From Echinometra lucunter (lineage: Eukaryota; Echinodermata; Echinoidea; Camarodonta; Echinometridae): a stretch of 64,000 nt of DNA. The stretch is taken from the NCBI GenBank assembly GCA_029962745.1, contig CM057156.1, positions 28,415,791 through 28,479,790 on the forward strand, given 5' to 3'. Shown here piece by piece: positions 1 to 12,536 of this stretch. Numbering within the stretch: position 1 is the stretch's first letter; the number at the start of each line of letters is the position of its first letter. Position numbers and translations under genes: made by a program. The notes below the pieces were generated by a model, which made no database searches, was not told the origin of the DNA, and worked only from the letters and a program-made list of their open reading frames with translations.

Positions 1-2261
1 CCGCCTCTAATGAACACTTACACCTTTAACAGAAATTCTCTGCCGATTTTACCAATAAGTATCTTATCTCTCTCTCTCTCTCTCTCGATGAAATATTTAA
101 GCCTCATCAATGGAGATTAATATTAAACTGGAAACCCGCTGCTCCCCCTGAAAATGATGATGGCAGATGGGGGGGGGGGGGGGAGCTTGCATGAATTCAT
201 CCAGTTTAAAAAAAAACAACAACATCTTTTCATCATCTCTAGAGATTCAGAGAATGCTTCGAAAGCTGTAATCTTTGCTCGCAGTGCTTCAGGCGAGCGA
301 TCACGCTACTTACATGACTAACATGACTAAAAGACCTGCGACGATTAAAATGAACTTTTAGTTCCCAAACCATCGCGTGATATTATGCTTTTAATGGCAC
401 AATTTAATAATCTTTGTTCAAATAAAGAGCTAACATTATATTAGCACAACGTATGCATTGTTGACTATAATAGGTTTCTTTGAAACAACAACGATAAAGT
501 CTTTTGTATTGCCTTCGGTCGCATGAACTTTGGAAGAGTGCGATAAAAATTAATGATATCAATTTCCAAATGTCTAAAACAAACATTGGTATTCCTATGA
601 AAATTTCTACGATTAGTTATTCAGATCAGAAAAAAAATCATGTTTAATTGTAATTAATAATAAGTGCTATGGACAGCCACATTGATTTGATGTTTTTTCT
701 CTTAATGAAAACATAAGACAGTCATGTTACAATGAGGTTATGAAAATTCATTATATCGAAAAGTAATGCGACTGCAATTTTTCCAATGTGATCCTCTATA
801 GTCGTGTTTTGCTCGACATTTTTCTCGACCCGGACGATAATTGGGCTTTAAATACTCAAGGGCACTAATGATTGAGGGCCTGTATCCTGAAATCCTGGCA
901 GAATAATTCTCCAATTGTCTTACTATAGTGGGTTTACTGCGCTTGAATTTGAACAATATCATTGATAACAAAGAAGAAGAAACAAATATTTTGTATCATT
1001 TCTTGAGAATATGCTTTAAACTTTATTTTAATCCTTAAATGTAGAGCTTATCAGTGATCACTGGCACAAAAGTGAACAATATGGACGTTCTTTGGGCTGT
1101 GTTATTTATTCTGCTACCAAGTTTACAACAATGAACTTGCAAAATGAAACCTGAAAGTCATTACAAGATCGCGTGATATATTGTCTAAAACACCACTCAA
1201 TCAACCTTAAAAATAGAATTAAACAAACAGCAGACAAATTATTATAGTAGTGAGAAATACAGCTCAACAAATTTTGTTTATCTGGATAGATTTCTGTGAA
1301 ATCAGCCACGATAAGTTTTTTTTTTGGTATGTGTACTTATAGTCCTCGACTGTATAAGATCGCAGGTTATGACCTCCGCTTCAACTGATATTTAAGAAGA
1401 AGAAATTTATCTCAAACAAATTAAACTTGTATTCTTATGAAACTTTCTTTTGATATTTCGCAATCCAGATTAGACAAACACCATGGTCAGTGTATTTTAT
1501 GATATACTCAGTAATGAAAATATACCGTGATTTTATGTGTGAAGCTATAATGGTGTCATCACTATCATACTATCATGACTTTAATTTCTTTAAAGTAATA
1601 ATCTGCAAGAATAAGACCAGATTTTTTTCTTTCAAATTATGGGATATCATGTTCCATTGAAACGACTCATCATATTATAATTATCTTTGATATTATCTCT
1701 GATGTTATCAGTACATTGAGATACGACTGCAAAACCCCATAAGCATTTGTAGTCCTCCAAGTGTCATGTTTTTTTTTTCTTTAGGGGGGGGGGGGGGTTG
1801 CAAAATACAAGTCTGGCTTTTCAGCATTCCCCTCCATTTTTAACATTTATTTACATACCTTATTTGGAAATGTTCACTTTTGACAATTATTTTTATGTTG
1901 TGTATTTTGATGGCTATGTAATTATTTTGTATATATATATAATTATGTAATATGTTATTATGAGTTGAAAATGGAAAAAATAAAATAAATGAAATGAAAT
2001 GTACTGCATATCTACACTTGTTTGGCAAATGCCGCAGAGGTTGGTGGTTGTTAGTTTTTATGATAGCAAGCAGTGGCTGGTAGCTGGAATGATCAAATTG
2101 ATTTTTAGTTAATAGGTTAAGGTAATTTACAATCATAATAAAACAACAATTATAAAAGCTATGACGATAGGAATGATCCAAGACGGATGAGAATGTTGAA
2201 GGTCACTAAAATGTTTTTATCTTATCATCGGAGTACATGCATTTTACATGAAATTATCGAG
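1..2261. other. Left flank, no gene seen
   Basis: No exon-like open frame with splice signals is visible on either strand. The stretch is AT-rich, with a short CT run near 67-86, a G run at about 171-183 and another near 1786-1797. It has no counterpart upstream of block B, so it lies outside the duplicated block. Confidence 0.6.
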
Positions 2262-2322
2262 ATCGAAGGCCCACGAGACCAAATTGGAATAAGATCCTCT
2301 CCCCCCCCCCCCGATTTGTATT

Positions 2323-2326
<4 letters not shown>

Positions 2327-2367
<41 letters not shown>
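2327..2367. repeat. (CT)n microsatellite at block A start
   Basis: Uninterrupted CT dinucleotides follow a C run. The block B counterpart (25638-25693) is interrupted by GT units. Open frames here on both strands are only Leu/Ser or Arg/Glu repeats and are not genes. Confidence 0.9.
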
Positions 2368-2370
<3 letters not shown>

Positions 2371-2715
2371 GCTTCCATGTAAATTTTCGTCAATTTCCAC
2401 ACCCCTCCCCTCTGGGAAACGTTCCGTTGCCATGTAGTGCTAAATGTGTGAATATTCAAACATTCATTTTCTTATAAATATGATGAAAACTTTGTAGATG
2501 ACCGACTCTAGAACTCTCTCAAACAAATATCATGGTATATAGCAAGTCATTTTCTTCCTACAAATGATTATATCGTCGCAAGTTTACATCGAAATCAACA
2601 AGAGGGATGACTAGGAGAGAGCTTCGACCCTCACACAAAAGTAAATTCATCGCTTCAACACTCATCAGCTCTCTGAAGATGATAAAAAACTGTACATTAT
2701 CAGTCATTTGTCATG

Positions 2716-3014
2716 ATGGTTGGTTGATGAAGATATGCCCAATAGACCAGGGTGAAGCAACAACAACAACAAAAAAGTAATATAGAGCCCATCATAAAAA
2801 GGTGAAAATTTTGAATGTGTTTTACAAAATGCAAATTTTCTTAGAATTCACACTATTATCATACAGAATATATCTGCTAAAACTCTCATTTTGGTATCAG
2901 CCCTTTTTACTATCACATGTTTTAATCTCAGGGAGCTTGGAATCATTTAGAGCCGTATATTGATTGCGATTATTGATTTGCTCGTTATGTTAAATAACAC
3001 TATAGATTTCTTGG
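2716..3014. other. A-only segment, about 300 bp
   Basis: Block B joins directly across this point (about 26045). The segment is AT-rich and has no terminal repeats I can see, so a deletion in B is as likely as an insertion in A. Confidence 0.7.
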
Positions 3015-3627
3015 AATAGAAGAGATTTTTTTATTTAGGGACTAATCCAAAATTAGATTAAGAAATCATAATCAATAAGTTGATTTCTAAATCTATTAGA
3101 TTAAGATTTTTAATCGAATTTTGGATTTATCCCTAATCCAAGTCTATTAAGAAGCTTATAGGTTGAACATTTCAAAGTCAAGGCATTGATGTCTTTTTGT
3201 CCACGGGGAACGTAAAGGAAAATGATAAACAATAATATTAAAAGGATACATCTACTGAGCATTTATTAGGACCTGAAGTCGACTTTATTATCAAATTAAA
3301 ACATTATTAATTATCAGCCACTCTTTGAACATGTAAAAAGTGAAATTGATAACAAAACAGGAAGCAGACTCCCCAAGCATTAAATAGTACCAGCAAAAAG
3401 GAACGAAAGAATACAGATAAGCATTTGAAATTCTGATAGTAAATGTATTTTATACATGTAAAACCTAATAGTTATAATCCAATGAATTATAAGTACATGT
3501 TTTCCGTTTAAAAAAAAAGGAAAACAAATTTTTTTTCATTATCGCCAAGAAAACTGGGTATATTCTACAGGCAGAAAACATATTGCTCAATATTGGTTCA
3601 TCTATTTAAATATATACTTTGAAACTA

Positions 3628-3903
3628 ATGCAAAGAATTATGCATTCTACCAATACCCAGACGTACCCATATTATCTACATAAATACTCAAAAGGTCACC
3701 CAGACAACAAACACCCAAACACGGTGTGTTCCAATGAACTGCTTAAATCGCTGTTGAAATTTTGTGTTTCAGAATTCAGAAAAAAGGATTCTGTATCAAA
3801 CTGTTTTCTTGTTGATTCGATTGACTGTTTGTTTTTCATATTCATTGACATATACCGAAATGCACATCGCATATATCATTTTGTAACAGAGAATATACAA
3901 TGA
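3628..3903 (+). other. Paired small ORF, doubtful coding status
   Basis: A 91-codon open frame starting MQRIMHSTN is matched at 27403-27684 in block B. The two copies differ by a 3-base deletion and a 9-base insertion, both keeping the frame. However, nearly all base changes I noted alter the amino acid, which looks neutral rather than constrained. The encoded sequence is not recognised. It could be chance or a degraded transposon fragment; it lies downstream of the type 1 GTPase on the opposite strand. Confidence 0.2.
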
Positions 3904-3984
3904 AGCAGAATAAAATAAAAGAGTTCATAATTAGGCCTATATTTCCTAGGTATTTATTAGCAAACAGCATTTACAGTTACATTC

Positions 3985-5015
3985 ACTTGTATACAGAACA
4001 CCTTGTTCACTTTACTTTGTTCATAATGTCCTCGGTTATCATAACCGTTTTTAGACAGCAATGAAAATGATCCCTCTTTTAGATGAATGCTGTCTTTTTA
4101 CGTGTATAGCTTTTGCCGTGTCAGCGTATATATGGAAGGCTTATCACTTTATCATTATTTCACTTTAAAAAAGAAAAACAATTTCTAAATGTAATTCTTT
4201 CCTCCGATCTCTTTTTGTTATCACCATAATAATTGTTGTTGCGTTGGTGTAATTTAAATCTATACACAAAACAATATTTCACAGGTGTGTCAGCGAAATG
4301 AACTTCACTCCACTTCACTATATTTCATCACCATATACATGTATAAACAAATGCCATTATACTTATAATTACACTATAATATTTCAATTCCGAGTGTCAC
4401 TTTTATTTCCGTAAAACGTTCAAACATAGATGACCGCTAGATCTCATCCAAAAACCATTTATCAACATCACTAAAAGAAGAGTCAGAGTTTGAGTCCGAG
4501 TCGGAAACGGACTGGGACTTGCACTCGGATCTTGCTGAACTGGATTCAGTCTCTGTCTCTGAAGAGTCGGATTCGGATTCAGTTTCGGACCGGTATTCTG
4601 AAGTCGAAGGAGTAGAACTTGCACTTTGACCACTGGACTCGAAATCGTGCTCGAACTCCATTTTCCACAGAGTAGGTTTTTCACTGTCGGAATCAGAATC
4701 GGAATCGGATTCGTGCTCGATCTTTTGGAAAAGATTTTGGAAAATGTTTAAAAAGAATAGTGCGGTTGTGAGAAAAAGTTGACGAAACAGTTAAAGCGTG
4801 ACACACTTATTTCCCTCGCCCTGAGAATGCACTCACTTGCATAATCATAATGGACCTCTACAATGCTAAAGTCCCATAATAAGGATATACTAATGGCCTG
4901 TCAGGCACAAAGAAAACCCTGCCGCCACTCTGCCGTATAAGCAGGCAGAGAGAGAGAGGGAGAGAGAGAGAGAAACATGTTTTATGAGAAGCCGGTGTTT
5001 AAAATAGCTGGAAAG
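3985..5015. other. A-only segment of about 1 kb carrying an acidic Ser-rich ORF
   Basis: Block B passes straight from the left to the right edge near 27760, so this kilobase is absent there. On the minus strand, 4661-4437 encodes a 74-residue frame starting MEFEHDF, rich in Ser, Glu and Asp, ending in DVDKWFLDEI and a stop. The frame stays open upstream without a Met for about 40 more codons, with an added SDSDSD run. This could be an exon fragment or part of a mobile element. I saw no terminal inverted repeats or target duplication. Confidence 0.4.
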
Positions 5016-5494
5016 ATTATGTTTCATTAACACAAAGTTTTCGGGGGAACAAATGAAAACCTGGGCACATTTTTTTTTACAAATATATTTTTCCGTCTCA
5101 TTCTCCCTAGCTGCTACGTATAACTTTATATTTTTTTAAAATGGAAATTGCTATAAAAAAGACTGTTCTAAAACAAGTTTTACAGCCAACTACATGATGA
5201 TTCATATTTTTCTCTTCTCTGAAGCACTTGAAGCTCGGAAATGACCAATTCGGAAATGTGCCATCTGGCATTTCATCGAAGGGAATTGAATTGGTAAGTA
5301 CTAAAGTATATCCCTTGATCAACGCAACAGTGTTGCGCTTTAGAGCCCCAATAATAAGATTCTGGAAATAGTTACAGGTATATATGCATTCTCCTTCTGT
5401 TTGTTGGTTTGTTTTTGTTAATGACAGTTTGGGTCAGTTTTAAAGGCATTTGCAAAATGATTGCCTGATAAACGTGATAAAAATCCTTATATTT
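5016..5494. other. 3-prime flank of the type 1 GTPase
   Basis: Conserved with B 27760-28232. There is no convincing canonical AATAAA on the minus strand just past the stop, so the transcript end could not be placed. Confidence 0.4.
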
Positions 5495-7514
5495 TCACAA
5501 TATGATGCATTCACTGTCCTTTTTGCTTCTGTTAGCCTCCATGATTCGCCTGAGCTCCTGCTGTTTGCTAACCTCTGCTTCTCGGAGTGCTTTCTGGTAT
5601 CGTTCCTCTCTCTCTTGTTCCCTCCTCTCTCTCTCCTCCATCTCCCTCTCCAGGGCAGCCGCACGACTTCGCTCTTGCTCCATTTGAAATCTATACTCCT
5701 GCTCCTGTAGCTTCCTAGCAAATTCCATATCGAGGCGAGTTCTCTCTTCTTCCATTGCCCTCCGCTCCTGCTCGCGTGCCCTTTTTTCCAGCTCGCGTGC
5801 CCTTCTTTCCTGCTCTTCCTTACGCGCCTTCTCTTCCTGTTTCGCCCTAATCGTATTCTTACGCTCCTCCTCCTTCTTCTGGTAGTACTTAAAGATGAGC
5901 GTTTCGTCTCCATCCGTCATGCACCTGTCGATGAGGTTAAGGAGACTAAGCTGATATTGCTCTTCCAACTTTGCCTTTTCTTCCGTGAGATTGGCTACCT
6001 CGAAAATGTCACTAACACCGCATACACGTAGCACCGTCTTTAGGGTCTGTACGTGAGCCTTCTCTGCTACGTCAACGTGCGTTATGACGGCCACTGGGTA
6101 GCGGCCTGCATGGAAGGACAGGAGGAAGCAGCGAACAAAGGAAGGAAATAAGGGAGGAATTCTTTCCTCTTCACATTTATTTACTTTATTTAGTACCAGA
6201 ATATTTTCAAACTAATATTTCGATGTTTTCGGTGCGACATTTAATATCATTAAAGGAGTGAAATTAGAAAAGTTAAAGGCGAATGTTACTGGTCAGTATT
6301 CGAAGTATGTCTCATTACCGGTCTCAGTGACTCACTCATACATGATAATTACGAGTAAAGGTTTATTACTAAGAAAATTACTCTTTTGGATGAAGTGTTC
6401 TTTTTTTTTTTCTTTTTTGAATGAGATAAATAATATCGTATGCGGAAAAAGCAAGTGAACGACCAGGGCTTTTTTTTTTTTTTTGGTTAAGTTTTCGAAT
6501 TCTATTTTTTGTTTTGTTTGACCAATAAATTTTAAGTTGAATATGATTTAACTTTGAATGGTGAAATAGTATGTCATTGTCTCCCACATCTCCTAAATTT
6601 ACAACCCTGATGTACTAGTCCAAATTGGTAAGATAAATTCTGGAAAAAAAATGCTTACCTTGGTGTGCATGTAAAAAGTCAATGACGTCAGTAAGTCCAT
6701 TAGTGTTAGTGTCAATATCATGGCGTGCGCTGTGGTATATTTCAAAGGGGAAAACAATGTAAAGTACTTGAGAATTTTAAAGAGGAAAATAAAATGCAAG
6801 TGAAGAAAAACAAAAATCTCGAAACAATATGTAATGTAACATCTATTAATTCTCTTTAGCAGGAATTCTTATGATCTGTCAATCCTTATCTATCATGCTT
6901 GCATTTAGAAATTAATGCATGATGAGGTATTGGTAAAATATTGTAGTGCTACCTACAAACAACAGCTCTATGTCCACGCTGAAGCATCTTCATTTTGCTT
7001 ACCTAAAGACGAAGACGGCACAGCCGATTGGATGTCCGGTCTTAAGATGCTCGAGGTCCAGGACAGAGGTATCTAAGTCATTATCATCTTTTTCTCCCTG
7101 CCATATTACTTTTGATCCGTAACCTCGATTTCCATCTACAAGATAAAAGCAGACCAGTTACCATGATCATAGTCCATGATCGAGTATAGACTATTCCCAC
7201 CTTCACTCGTCATGCTCGTAAAAATTTCGTTTTCCAACATCTATATCGGCTCGGTATATACATCACACATTTTGTTGAATTTTCAACAGTCTTGCTGTAA
7301 ATTCAAAACTGTTAGATATCAATGATTATAACTAAAGTAAAATGTCCTCTAAATGGACCGACAAGTAAATAAAAAAAAACAGAATATATCCTTGGCAAAA
7401 TGTTTTTCCAATGAGTTAAACAAGCAAGTCAAGACTTTCATATTTTTAGAATGGGTATATCATACTACTACTACTACTACGACGACGACGACGACGATGA
7501 CGACTACTACTACG

Positions 7515-7552
<38 letters not shown>

Positions 7553-7620
7553 CACTACTTCTGATGATGATGATGATAATAATAATCATAATAATAATAA
7601 TAATAATCATAATAATAATG

Positions 7621-7675
<55 letters not shown>

Positions 7676-9633
7676 TAACAATGTTTTGTTTACCCAGGGT
7701 AGCCTCTTCAGTGCTGTACTATTCTCCAAGAGGGCCCTGCAAGCATCATTATTATCATTAAGCAACTTGTTTATTTCAGTTTTTGTCAATACTAAACACA
7801 TTTGTTTGTTTTGTTTTTTTTCGTTTTTTGCCAAAAAGGGTATCTATGTCGCCAAGGCCGTGCACATGAATTTTTTCCCTAGAGAGGTATAAAGGAATAT
7901 ATTCAATATTTGAGGGAACACGCAAGCGAGGGAGCGAAGCGACATAGCGGGAGTTTTTGCATTTTTAGAATTGAAATTAAACGATGATGCGCATTTTGGG
8001 TGGAATTTAGGGAAATTCTCAAAAAAAGGAAAGAATAAAAGAGTGTAGTTTTGAAAATTTCTAGGGGGGGGGGGCGGCACTGCCCCTGCCCCTGCCCCCC
8101 CCCCCCCCCCATGTGCGTACGGCCATGATGTCGGCTCTTCGTGCTTGGTGGTCACTGCAAAAACTACTCGTAACCGCAAGTTCGCCGTTGTCGTATGCCT
8201 GCATTTTTTAACGTTTTGTCCAGCCTTGGAATCCAGTGTCCCCAGAACTTATGGCAATAGCAAATATGCATGCAAAGTCCTTATAAACATAAGTATAAAG
8301 CTCATATGAATTTTGTTAAAAAGTAATTCATTTTACGATGAACGGTGAAATCTTCATTTTCTCCTACACATCATTATCCTTACCCAGTTGTGCAACTAGT
8401 TCAGCAATAGCTTGTTCAGTGTTTGGATCATCAAGACCACGGTTGTCGATCACAAAGATCTTCTTTGTAATGTCGGCGAATCTTCTGAACATGGTGTGTC
8501 CTCCCGCTTTCTCCTGCGTAGCAGCCTGCAACCATTTCGCGCGTCTTAGACGTCCATGAGCAGCGAACTTGAGCGAATTGATCAACGATGTCTTTCCACA
8601 TCCCGTACGGCCGAAGAGTCCTGTTGTTTGACGAAATACAATCCATGGATAATTAAATAATTCATGAATCTTTCTATGAGTTTCATTTTAAGGAAAACAC
8701 AATCCCCTGTAAATAAAGCCACGCATAATGGATTTAACTTAGTAAACATTAGGCAGTGAACGAACTTTTAAAATCCAAACATGGCTTGTCTTGACACAGA
8801 AAGGCAAAGGTAAAAATCTTAATTTTCCTCTTTTAGATACTTTCTATCACCGCAGAAGACAAAAATTTTGATCCAGAGTGCCTGCATCCTTGAGAAATAT
8901 CACTCATAGAATAAGTGACCGATAAGTGTTACAGCTAAATAGAACAATTATGAAAAAATACCCCCCCCCCAAAAAAAAAATCCAAACAAACAAACAAACA
9001 AACAAACAAAACAAAACAAAAAATACAAACTTTGAAATTACAAAAAGTGGAAAAGATATTTCTTCTTTGGGCATGTTGGGTGTTGTTAGGTGTCTGTGTG
9101 AGGTCCATAGGTGTGTGGGTGTGTGTGTGTGCGTGTGTGCGTGATATACTGCTATGGCGTAGACTTTGCAATATTTACATTATACTTTTAACTAAGCCTC
9201 GCCAATGAACATGCTCATTATCATACACATTATTACTCAGATATTCTAATATTCCCTATTTAATAAAAGTGATTACTAGTACATTGTAACGAAATGCATG
9301 GATGGTATGTGTAGATCCTTATCATAATCAATAAAAGAAAATGATTATTATTCTTCTCTGTTTTGTCCTTGGTGTTGCATGGTTAAGCCTAGGTGGAATA
9401 GTCCATGAAAGTGGAAAGCGTCAAACCATAACAAAAGCTTCCTCGACGCAGAACGTACATTATCAAAATGTCGATTTTAATCTGAAAATGATTTTGTTTT
9501 CGTTACCTATGTAAAGATTTTCTGGGAACGTAACTCGCTCAGGACATGTTGATGCTTTGCCTGGAACATAATCCAACACTTCTTCCCGTAGTTCAACGAT
9601 TTCCTCTCTCAGCTCACTGTTTGATGCCGCCAT
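5495..9633 (-). CDS. Type 1 P-loop GTPase with charged coiled-coil tail and C-terminal CIIL box (block A)
   Basis: Five exons on the minus strand: 9633-9507, 8620-8384, 7135-7003, 6729-6659 and 6105-5495, all GT-AG and phase-consistent, giving 392 aa. ATG at 9633 is chosen because it begins MAASN, parallel to MAASS in type 2. Visible parts: N-terminal helix (1-30); P-loop GRTGCGKT (46-53); candidate switch Thr in GGHTMFR (about 85); DNRG (101-104); variable 45-residue exon; THVD (198-201) in the position of the [NT]KxD base-specificity motif. Residues from about 245 on are Arg/Glu-rich helix, and the end is SECIIL. CIIL fits a CaaX box, and Leu in the X position favours geranylgeranylation in known families, so membrane attachment is inferred. 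The layout resembles IFI44, GIMAP and GBP-like GTPases, but I cannot assign it to one. Confidence 0.88.
7457..7676. repeat. Compound trinucleotide microsatellite in type 1 intron 2
   Basis: Blocks of CTA, CGA, TGA and TAA-type triplets follow one another for about 220 bp. The block B copy (about 30219-30275) is far shorter. Long Thr, Asp and Asn runs in open frames here come only from the repeat. Confidence 0.92.
7850..8206. repeat. Interspersed repeat with GCGAGGGAGCGAAGCGAC-type motif and a G/C tract
   Basis: A stretch containing gcgagggagcgaagcgac is followed by an AT-rich part and then G and C runs (about 8065-8110). A matching copy lies at 30460-30805, and a related motif near 23890-23960. 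It sits in type 1 intron 2. Its class is not known to me. Confidence 0.6.
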
Positions 9634-9802
9634 GTCGCATACCGATGATTAGACTGAAATCACCTATTTGATGCTTTTAGAAATAGCAGAGTTACTGCTT
9701 CTCTGGATTGAAAGCGCTCATTGCGATCGAGAGGAATTTATTTTACTTGGTGACTTAGTACCTTACCATATTTGTCTTTGATAAAAGTCGAGGTGGAGTG
9801 AA

Positions 9803-9833
9803 ATTTGCATAACCCAACCCATGAATCACGTGA
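9803..9833. promoter_or_regulatory. Octamer and E-box upstream of type 1 GTPase (block A)
   Basis: ATTTGCAT (9803-9810, reverse of the POU octamer ATGCAAAT) and TCACGTGAC (9826-9834, palindromic E-box) lie 170-200 bp upstream of the start codon. Both are preserved in block B at 41791-41798 and 41814-41822. Factor binding is inferred from consensus only. Confidence 0.45.
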
Positions 9834-9839
9834 CTAGAG

Positions 9840-10598
9840 TAGGATTCCACAGTTTACCCGGAGCAAAAGTGGGTTGAGAGCAAGAAGAGCGTTGAATATT
9901 ATGATGTAAAACCCTTCTAGTTCTAAAACGATCATATTGCTCTTAGAACTTTGTTACTGCTGACTCTTCCATAGTTCTAACCGAAGTTCTACCTGAAGAT
10001 CCACGTATTGAATGCTCTTCATCTATATATTACTACAGGTAGTAAATGCCAGATCTCCTCTTTGCGTGGGTATGTTGTTTGTATTCAGTGTATTTGTATT
10101 TATATAGAAAACGTTATTCACACGTATGTACATGAATATTCTGTTTTACAATACATAGGCAAATATACAAAAAAATAAAGAAAAAGAAAAAGGAGAAAAA
10201 CGAAAAATGAAATAAACAAAATATGGATAACAAACAAGGAAATGCTTCTCTATATCATTATGAAACAGAAACAAAACAAAATGGTGCCTTCTTATGTTTA
10301 TGACCAATGTAAGAATCTTTGAAATAAATTCATCATAATTAAGCTTATATAGGAATAATCCTCACCGCTTTCTGCTATAAAGATTGCTTGCTGCAATTTT
10401 CATGAGTGCATGTCGAAAAGCTTCAGTATGTCTGTGTTCATTTGCTATGGATTTTATATTTTCAGTTATTTTCAAATAGCTCATTCAGATTACATCATCT
10501 ATTGTGAAAAAAAAGAAATACAAGGTAACTCAGACATATGTAATTATTTTCTTGGGACAAATCAATCACAATCGATTGGACAACTCTGCATATACTCT
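9840..10598. other. Intergenic DNA between type 1 and type 2 GTPase genes
   Basis: No gene is visible. It is AT-rich and collinear with B 41828-42585. Confidence 0.5.
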
Positions 10599-10604
10599 GC
10601 AGTG

Positions 10605-10715
10605 GAGGTGCCGTGGTCGAGTGGTCCAAGGCGCTTGACTGGAGACGCGAAGGTCGGGGGTTCGATCCCCGCGGTTCGGCACTTATGCCCTTGAGCAAGG
10701 CATTTTATCTACATT
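10605..10715 (+). mobile_element. tRNA-derived SINE (block A)
   Basis: A pol III A-box-like segment (gtggtcgagtggtccaag) and a B-box-like ggttcgatcc are followed by a tail with cccttgagcaaggca. The 5-prime and 3-prime ends of the tRNA-like part can pair (gtgccg with cggcac). It is better read as a SINE than a working tRNA gene because the anticodon arm is poor. The block B copy has lost the B-box end. Confidence 0.7.
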
Positions 10716-10797
10716 GCTCTTTTATCGTACATCAAATAAATGAAAATGCTATAGGCATTATTGATACCAACGTGTGCACGTTTTTTTTTTAAAATAT

Positions 10798-10801
10798 ATA
10801 C

Positions 10802-10841
<40 letters not shown>
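10798..10841. repeat. (AT)n microsatellite
   Basis: About 40 bp of AT repeat. The B copy is collapsed to a few units near 42765. Confidence 0.9.
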
Positions 10842-10843
<2 letters not shown>

Positions 10844-11028
10844 CCGTAAGACGTGAAATTTGAAATTCCGTCTGATGGAATTTGTTTTATTGGTTTCTTT
10901 CATTTTCTTATTCAAACATTCCGAAGCAGAACTCATATTTTGATTTTCTATATATAAAATATACTACTGACTTATTACATAAAGATTTATTTGATAAAAA
11001 CCCCAACAACATGGTTATTATCATTTAT

Positions 11029-11033
11029 TGTTA

Positions 11034-11073
<40 letters not shown>

Positions 11074-11341
11074 CATTATTATTATTATTATCATTATTAT
11101 TATTGTTAATTATTATTATTATTATTATTATTGTTGTTGTTGTTGTTCGTGTTGATATTATCTGAATTATCATTATTATATTTTATCCATGTTATCAGAA
11201 GAAAAAAGAGGAGGAAAGAAGAAGAAGAGGAGGAAGAAGAAGAAGAAGAAGAAAGAGAGAAGAAGATGATGATGAAGAAGATGATGATGAAGAAGAAGAA
11301 GCAGAAGAAGAAGCAGAAGAAGAAGTAGAAGAAGAAGAAGA
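11029..11341. repeat. Compound (TTA)n / (GAA)n microsatellite
   Basis: TTA-type triplets (11029-11150) precede a purine-rich GAA/GAT tract (11200-11341), followed by a shared text ggtcagggtcat. The same text reappears with a GAA tract near 23600-23660 and in the B copies, suggesting the tract is the tail of an interspersed repeat. It encodes no real protein. Confidence 0.85.
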
Positions 11342-12444
11342 GAGGTCAGGGTCATTCAACTATTAGCCCTATTTCTTCATTTAAAACGTAACGCACCATC
11401 TCTTTTTTGTCTTCCGGGCCTATCTCTTACTTTTTATTGCTTTCCATCTGAATGTATCTCTTTCCCTTTATCTCTTTTTGTATCTCTCTCTCTCTCTCTT
11501 CCTTTACCATTCTGTCCAACACAAATTGACCTTTAAACTTTCATTCTTTCAAAATGTCCATTGTAAACCAAGTGAGGTTGGCTGTGACGTTATCCCATAC
11601 ATTATTCAGTCTTGTCTTTCTAGCATTTACAAAATGCATTTACGATTCCATAAATGAATTTGGTAACGGTATTACGGTAAATCACTTTAAGTGATTAGTT
11701 GTTATTAATATAAAATGTTGCGCTATTTTCTGAGTGTTATCTATATAGTATATACTCAGATTCTTATAAACCCTTCCTTTCGCGTAAACCTCATTACAGT
11801 ATGAAATACACTGGAAACTTAATCAGGGTGCATAGTCCAATTTATGATCACTGTTATTCTATTCTATTTGAGTACAGCATAGATTGAATTGCAGTGGCAC
11901 GGCTGACTCACCTGCACGGAAATTCGCATCAGCCATTTTCTGATAAATACAATAAAAAGAAAGTAGGCCTACATGCATATATCCACATGAACATTTTATG
12001 TTCATTCGCAGTTACCTTATCAATCACTACGTAAAACTATGATTATTGGTGCCTCTTAGAATAAATGCAAATTAACGAGTTTTTGTATTTCTTATCTTGA
12101 AATGTATTCAATATTTAACAAGCATTACCTCTGCCCTCCAACATCTGGTATTTGTATTGTAGGTTTGTCATTGTTTGTTTTTAGATAATACAGATATGTG
12201 AACTTGCTTGAATAATGTCATAACCGGTTGAATATTATTCGTAAGTATTTTCTCTTTACCCCAGTAAAGTACAAGATATTACAAGTTCCTGTTAAAAGCG
12301 CTTATTTGATATATGGTAAGTAATGGTCATTTCTGCTTCATAATCTGAGGAATAAAAGACTTTAGTATGGAGAACGGGGAAGATGGAAATATTCTCAAGA
12401 TGAAAGCATGTTAGAAAAGGGTAAGCATTTTAAACGAAAATTAC
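11342..12444. other. Intergenic region downstream of type 2 GTPase
   Basis: About 1.1 kb without exon signals, collinear with B 43147-44236. The TTTAAAACGTAA text at the left edge belongs to the interspersed repeat noted above. Confidence 0.5.
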
Positions 12445-12450
12445 TTTATT
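12445..12450 (-). terminator. Polyadenylation signal AATAAA of type 2 GTPase (block A)
   Basis: AATAAA on the minus strand 87 bases past the stop codon. It is preserved in block B at 44237-44242. Confidence 0.55.
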
Positions 12451-12536
12451 CGCAATGTTTATCAAAATGCGTTACAGTAAATGATACGATAGTGGAATTG
12501 TACATGAATAATGTCTAATTATTCCAAAATGTTTGA

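Noticed and set aside
10609..10682. Working tRNA gene
   Set aside because: The B-box is good but the anticodon stem does not form well, and a SINE-like tail follows. It is a tRNA-derived SINE.
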